A stretch of DNA of 64,000 nucleotides from Marinobacter sp. NP-4(2019). Lineage in GTDB: Bacteria; Pseudomonadota; Gammaproteobacteria; Pseudomonadales; Oleiphilaceae. The translations under genes were made by a program, and so were the position numbers. The DNA lies in the NCBI RefSeq assembly GCF_003994855.1, contig NZ_CP034142.1, positions 3,410,001 to 3,474,000 on the forward strand, given 5' to 3'. Positions within the stretch are counted from its first letter, which is position 1; each line of letters opens with the position of its first letter. Positions 61,630 through 64,000 of this stretch are shown piece by piece. Below the pieces are notes generated by a model, which was not told the DNA's origin, did not search any database, and was given only the letters and a program-made list of their open reading frames with translations.

Positions 61630-62550
61630 CTATCCTGACAGCGCATAGTCGATCGCCGCACACACCGCGGCAACCTGCACGGCGTTGCATTGCTCCGGGG
61701 TCACCCGGTCGCTGTCCGGGTAGACCTCGGTGGTGGTCCTGTAGCGGGCGTTGGTCATGCTGGTGCAAAGGCCAAGCTGCGCCAGCGGATACTGAATAAC
61801 GCCCCGGGCGGCCGCCGGTGAGCCGAGGATCTCGCCGTTGGCATCCGCCGGCGCGATATGGGTGATCTTTTCCACCGCCTTGATCAACGCCTGCTGGAAT
61901 TCCGGGTGCGGGCTCTCGGTGTCATCCACCAGGTAGAAGCCGTCCGGAATGTCCCCCGGCTCAAACGGTTTGCCATCACGGGCCGCAAGCGCCGGGCGGA
62001 ACTCGGTTTCGTCGGTATCGGTGGTCTCGTGCAGGTCGATGTGCAGCAGTATTGGCTCATCGATTGATGCCACCAGTTGCATGAGCGCCGCTGACTCCCC
62101 GGCCTGGCCGTCATCACAAAACGAGCGATTGGGATCAATCGCGTTCGCGTTCCAGCGATGGATGCGTTCGTAAGCCCAGGGGCTGACGCAAGGCGCGACC
62201 AGCAGGTTTACACGACCAACATAATCCAGTGTATATTGTTCAACGAACTGCAGCGCCCCATGAACACCGCTTGTTTCATAGCCGTGTACCCCGCCGGTAA
62301 TCAACACCACCGGCCGATCGGCACGCCAGTCGCGGCTGCGGATTGCCATCAGCGGATAAACGTCCGGGCCATATTCCAGACGGCCATACTCTTGCACGTC
62401 GAAGCGCGAGCGCAGCCGCTCGACCACGCTCAACACGTCGGACTCGTAACTGCGTTGACGGGTTTGCCGTGACAGCCACTCAGCACGTTCCGCGTCGCCC
62501 CAGGGAGTGCCGGGCGTACCGATTGGATAGGCCGCTGAAGCGGAGTTCAT
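61630..62550 (-). CDS. M14-family metallocarboxypeptidase
   Basis: 306 residues. Zinc ligands are in LITGGVHGYETSG (H and E), with the second His in LLHIDLHETTDTDETEF. WNANAIDPNRSFCDD is the usual substrate loop with Arg. It is cytoplasmic, with no signal peptide. It overlaps the small gene upstream by ATGA. Its 5' end is duplicated as a remnant at 58387. Confidence 0.85.
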   Translation of the reverse strand: MNSASAAYPIGTPGTPWGDAERAEWLSRQTRQRSYESDVLSVVERLRSRFDVQEYGRLEYGPDVYPLMAIRSRDWRADRPVVLITGGVHGYETSGVHGALQFVEQYTLDYVGRVNLLVAPCVSPWAYERIHRWNANAIDPNRSFCDDGQAGESAALMQLVASIDEPILLHIDLHETTDTDETEFRPALAARDGKPFEPGDIPDGFYLVDDTESPHPEFQQALIKAVEKITHIAPADANGEILGSPAAARGVIQYPLAQLGLCTSMTNARYRTTTEVYPDSDRVTPEQCNAVQVAAVCAAIDYALSG

Positions 62551-62554
62551 ATCG
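62515..62554 (-). repeat. 40-bp direct repeat, right copy, at the 5' end of the M14 gene
   Basis: Partner of 58387-58426. It spans the first 12 codons of the intact gene and 4 bases upstream. Confidence 0.85.
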
Positions 62555-62843
62555 TGGAAATACCGTCGATCTCGGTCACCGTTTTGGCATCCGCCCGCTC
62601 AATAATTTTCACGAGGGTGGATTGAATCGTTTCATCTTCCCGGGCGTCACCGTCACTTACAAACGTTTGCTTCTGAGGATCGGCACCTTCTTCCTCAGTA
62701 TATGAGACAACGACTTCGGTGGCTGAATCCGGCGCTTTACCAAAGTTCGCTTTACCAAAGTACTCCAGCGAAACCAACGGATAGCCATGAAAGCCCTTCT
62801 TAACCTGCTTTGCAATGCGCTTTTTTGCTTTATCCAAATGCAT
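62547..62843 (-). CDS. small protein of unknown function
   Basis: 98 residues. Basic N-terminus (KAKKRIAKQVKKGFHGYPLV), then SLEYFGKANFGKAPDSATEV and an acidic end (SDGDAREDETIQSTLVKI). It overlaps the M14 gene by ATGA (62547-62550), so they form an operon. No family recognised. Confidence 0.65.
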   Translation of the reverse strand: MHLDKAKKRIAKQVKKGFHGYPLVSLEYFGKANFGKAPDSATEVVVSYTEEEGADPQKQTFVSDGDAREDETIQSTLVKIIERADAKTVTEIDGISTI

Positions 62844-62929
62844 AATAAGGCCTGTCGCTGCGCTTGTGATCTGGGTGCCACATGAACATCCAGTTGATAC
62901 CGTTCGCCAATTCTATGCCGTTCAATCCA

Positions 62930-63127
62930 TCAAAAATAGATCTGTCCCGGTTTCCCCAGTCCCGGTTTCCCGACTAGAGGAGAGAACCGAACCACAATCA
63001 GGTCTCGATTCTTGCGCAAGACCCTAACGGTGCTTTCAGTCAGCCTCTCTGCGACTCGCTTGATGGCCTGCTGCTTGTTCTGTGAGCTACAAATCGAATT
63101 GGCAAGGCTTACAGTGATGATTGGCAT
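62930..63127 (-). pseudogene. tautomerase (4-OT type), 3' end replaced by the dispersed repeat
   Basis: 65 residues in the present frame. MPIITVSLANS opens with the catalytic Pro1 of the 4-oxalocrotonate tautomerase family, then KQQAIKRVAERLTESTVRVL and RKNRDLIVVRFSPLV. After about residue 51 the sequence is repeat-derived (GKPGLGKPGQIYF), while family members continue with a further strand. The enzyme is probably inactive or altered. Confidence 0.7.
62932..62974 (+). repeat. dispersed repeat, one arm plus an extra partial copy
   Basis: AAAAATAGATCTGTCCCGGT, then a second core CAGTCCCGGTTTCCCGAC. It forms the last codons of the truncated tautomerase on the other strand. Confidence 0.8.
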
Positions 63128-63140
63128 TCGTTAACTCCTT

Positions 63141-63644
63141 TTATATCCAGTAAGTCGGCCAATTTTTCTGTTGGCCAGTGTTATTAATAAGCAAAGCGAT
63201 TAGAACGAGGATGACGGATCCGGCGAGAACCGGCGTCAATACGAAGCCCCAGTCCTGAATTCCTGCTGCAAGTACAACAATTGGGTTTGCACCTGCTGGT
63301 GGGTGAATGGCTCGACAAACCTGCATTAACGCGATCGCAAGCCCTACGCCTGCTGCCATCTGCCAGGGACCACTTCCAGCAATATTCATAACCGCCAACC
63401 CGACTAGCGTTGCGATGAGGTGACCACCAATGACGTTTCTTGGCTGTGCTAACGGAGCGCCCGGCGCCGCAAACAGCAACACACACGTAGCACCAAAGGG
63501 CGCCATCAATAGCGGTACGCCCGCGAGTTGTGTCAGGTAGGCTATCGCACCTATCCCTGCGATACCTCCAATCAAACCGATAAAAATCTGTGCTGGAGAA
63601 GGCCGGGCAGGAGCCGTTCCTGCTCCTCTTAGTTTGTGCAACAT
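63141..63644 (-). CDS. HPP-family membrane protein
   Basis: 167 residues, four transmembrane segments: IFIGLIGGIAGIGAIAYLTQ, GVPLLMAPFGATCVLLFAAP, WQMAAGVGLAIALMQVCRA, GFVLTPVLAGSVILVLIALL. The HPP motif is in AIHPPAGANPIV. Some members are nitrite or small-ion transporters of plastids and cyanobacteria; the substrate here is not known. It is divergent from a TetR gene with a palindrome between. Confidence 0.85.
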   Translation of the reverse strand: MLHKLRGAGTAPARPSPAQIFIGLIGGIAGIGAIAYLTQLAGVPLLMAPFGATCVLLFAAPGAPLAQPRNVIGGHLIATLVGLAVMNIAGSGPWQMAAGVGLAIALMQVCRAIHPPAGANPIVVLAAGIQDWGFVLTPVLAGSVILVLIALLINNTGQQKNWPTYWI

Positions 63645-63668
63645 AGGTGAACCTCTGTATAATAGTGG

Positions 63669-63682
63669 ACAGACAGGTCTGT
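63669..63682. promoter_or_regulatory. TetR-type operator
   Basis: ACAGAC-AG-GTCTGT, a perfect 6+6 inverted repeat between the divergent HPP and TetR genes. On the HPP side a possible -10 (TATTAT) lies 10-20 bases downstream. Confidence 0.5.
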
Positions 63683-63756
63683 ACAGTATGATGTTTAAAA
63701 TAAGCGGTCAAGCTCTGCCCAAACTACTGCAACCGACATTTCTATAGGAATTACCT

Positions 63757-64000
63757 ATGAGCAAGCGAGACGATATTCTTACGACCGCGCTTCGCCTTTT
63801 CAACGAGCACGGCTATCAAGCGGTTGGTGTGGATACAATCCGGGACGAAGCAAATGTTTCCAAAATGACGCTCTATAACCATTTTAGAAACAAGGACAAG
63901 CTGGTCGAAGAAGTCTTAAAGCTTCGTCACCAGCGATTCAAGGACTCGCTCGAAGCGTCACTCGATTCAATCACCGGCGCAAAAGAGAAGCTGCGAGAAG
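63757..64000 (+). CDS. TetR/AcrR family regulator (runs off the right edge)
   Basis: 81 residues visible. MSKRDDILTTALRLFNEHGY and TIRDEANVSKMTLYNHFRNK are the N-terminal helix-turn-helix with the recognition helix intact. TAGGAAT lies upstream of ATG 63757. The ligand domain is outside the window. It probably controls the divergent HPP gene. Confidence 0.88.
   Translation, partial: MSKRDDILTTALRLFNEHGYQAVGVDTIRDEANVSKMTLYNHFRNKDKLVEEVLKLRHQRFKDSLEASLDSITGAKEKLRE

Noticed and set aside
32775..62974. A chromosomal integron cassette array
   Set aside because: The repeats do not show attC features (no conserved core sites at regular gene ends), genes lie on both strands, and no integrase is seen.
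1..64000. CRISPR arrays, tRNA or rRNA genes
   Set aside because: No regularly spaced short repeats and no tRNA- or rRNA-like sequence was recognised on either strand by eye.

Overview
This window looks like the chromosome of a marine gammaproteobacterium, most like Marinobacter or a close relative. That view rests on gene content: a DUF1302/DUF1329 pair, haloalkane dehalogenase, RadD, TrxC, DUF3010, DUF6635 and SEC-C genes. It is not a database result. Coding is dense and mostly GC-rich, with AT-richer patches at about 28.6-29.5, 44.7-47.3 and 54.9-57.4 kb. I saw no rRNA, tRNA, CRISPR array or recognisable transposase.

Layout. 0-4.4 kb: a LysR-like tail, a frameshifted DUF1302 outer-membrane gene, its DUF1329 partner and a subfamily-I haloalkane dehalogenase. 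4.5-9.9 kb (minus): PilZ protein, universal stress protein, and a signalling operon of sensor kinase, single-domain response regulator and REC-GAF-GGDEF-EAL protein. 10-11.5 kb: an SDR-TetR operon behind two palindromic operators. 11.5-21.5 kb (minus): an 11-gene, mostly overlapping operon for a group-3b-type cytosolic [NiFe]-hydrogenase (beta, cyclic-nucleotide-binding protein, gamma, delta, alpha, protease, HypA, HypF, HypC, HypD, HypE). It has no hypB, and its HypA has no zinc ribbon. 21.6-32.8 kb: assorted genes including a MORN-repeat/C13-peptidase lipoprotein, RNase Z, a DsbA-family protein, a J-domain protein, a VWA protein, YqeY, an enolase-superfamily enzyme and a TenA-like protein.

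32.8-63 kb is a mosaic. Several segments are bordered by partial duplications of neighbouring genes. (a) A decayed deoxyribosyltransferase-MOSC pair (intact copy at 50.6-51.7 kb) is split by a CsgG/DUF4810/DUF799 lipoprotein operon. (b) 83-bp direct repeats at 40.45 and 43.11 kb each join the end of a HAD gene to the start of a CopD-like gene. (c) Near-identical 444-bp repeats at 53.17 and 57.44 kb, each with a whole SEC-C gene, bracket a 3.8-kb cargo with a PD-(D/E)XK protein. (d) 40-bp repeats at 58.39 and 62.52 kb, from the 5' end of an M14 carboxypeptidase gene, bracket a carboxylate-amine ligase, an AstE-like deacylase and a gamma-glutamylcyclotransferase. A dispersed element (AAATAGATCTGTCCCGGTTT; once as a 54-bp inverted repeat at 61.6 kb) lies at or near many of these breakpoints and supplies the 3' end of two truncated genes. 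Between the segments are a HigBA module, an orphan PAAR gene with a glycine-rich putative pore-forming effector and two paralogous membrane proteins (candidate immunity), radD, a cold-shock gene and slyD. The window ends with an HPP-family membrane gene divergent from a TetR gene that runs off the edge.

Three probable frameshifts (DUF1302, MOSC copy, second putative immunity gene) all lie in mononucleotide runs, so sequencing error is possible for each.
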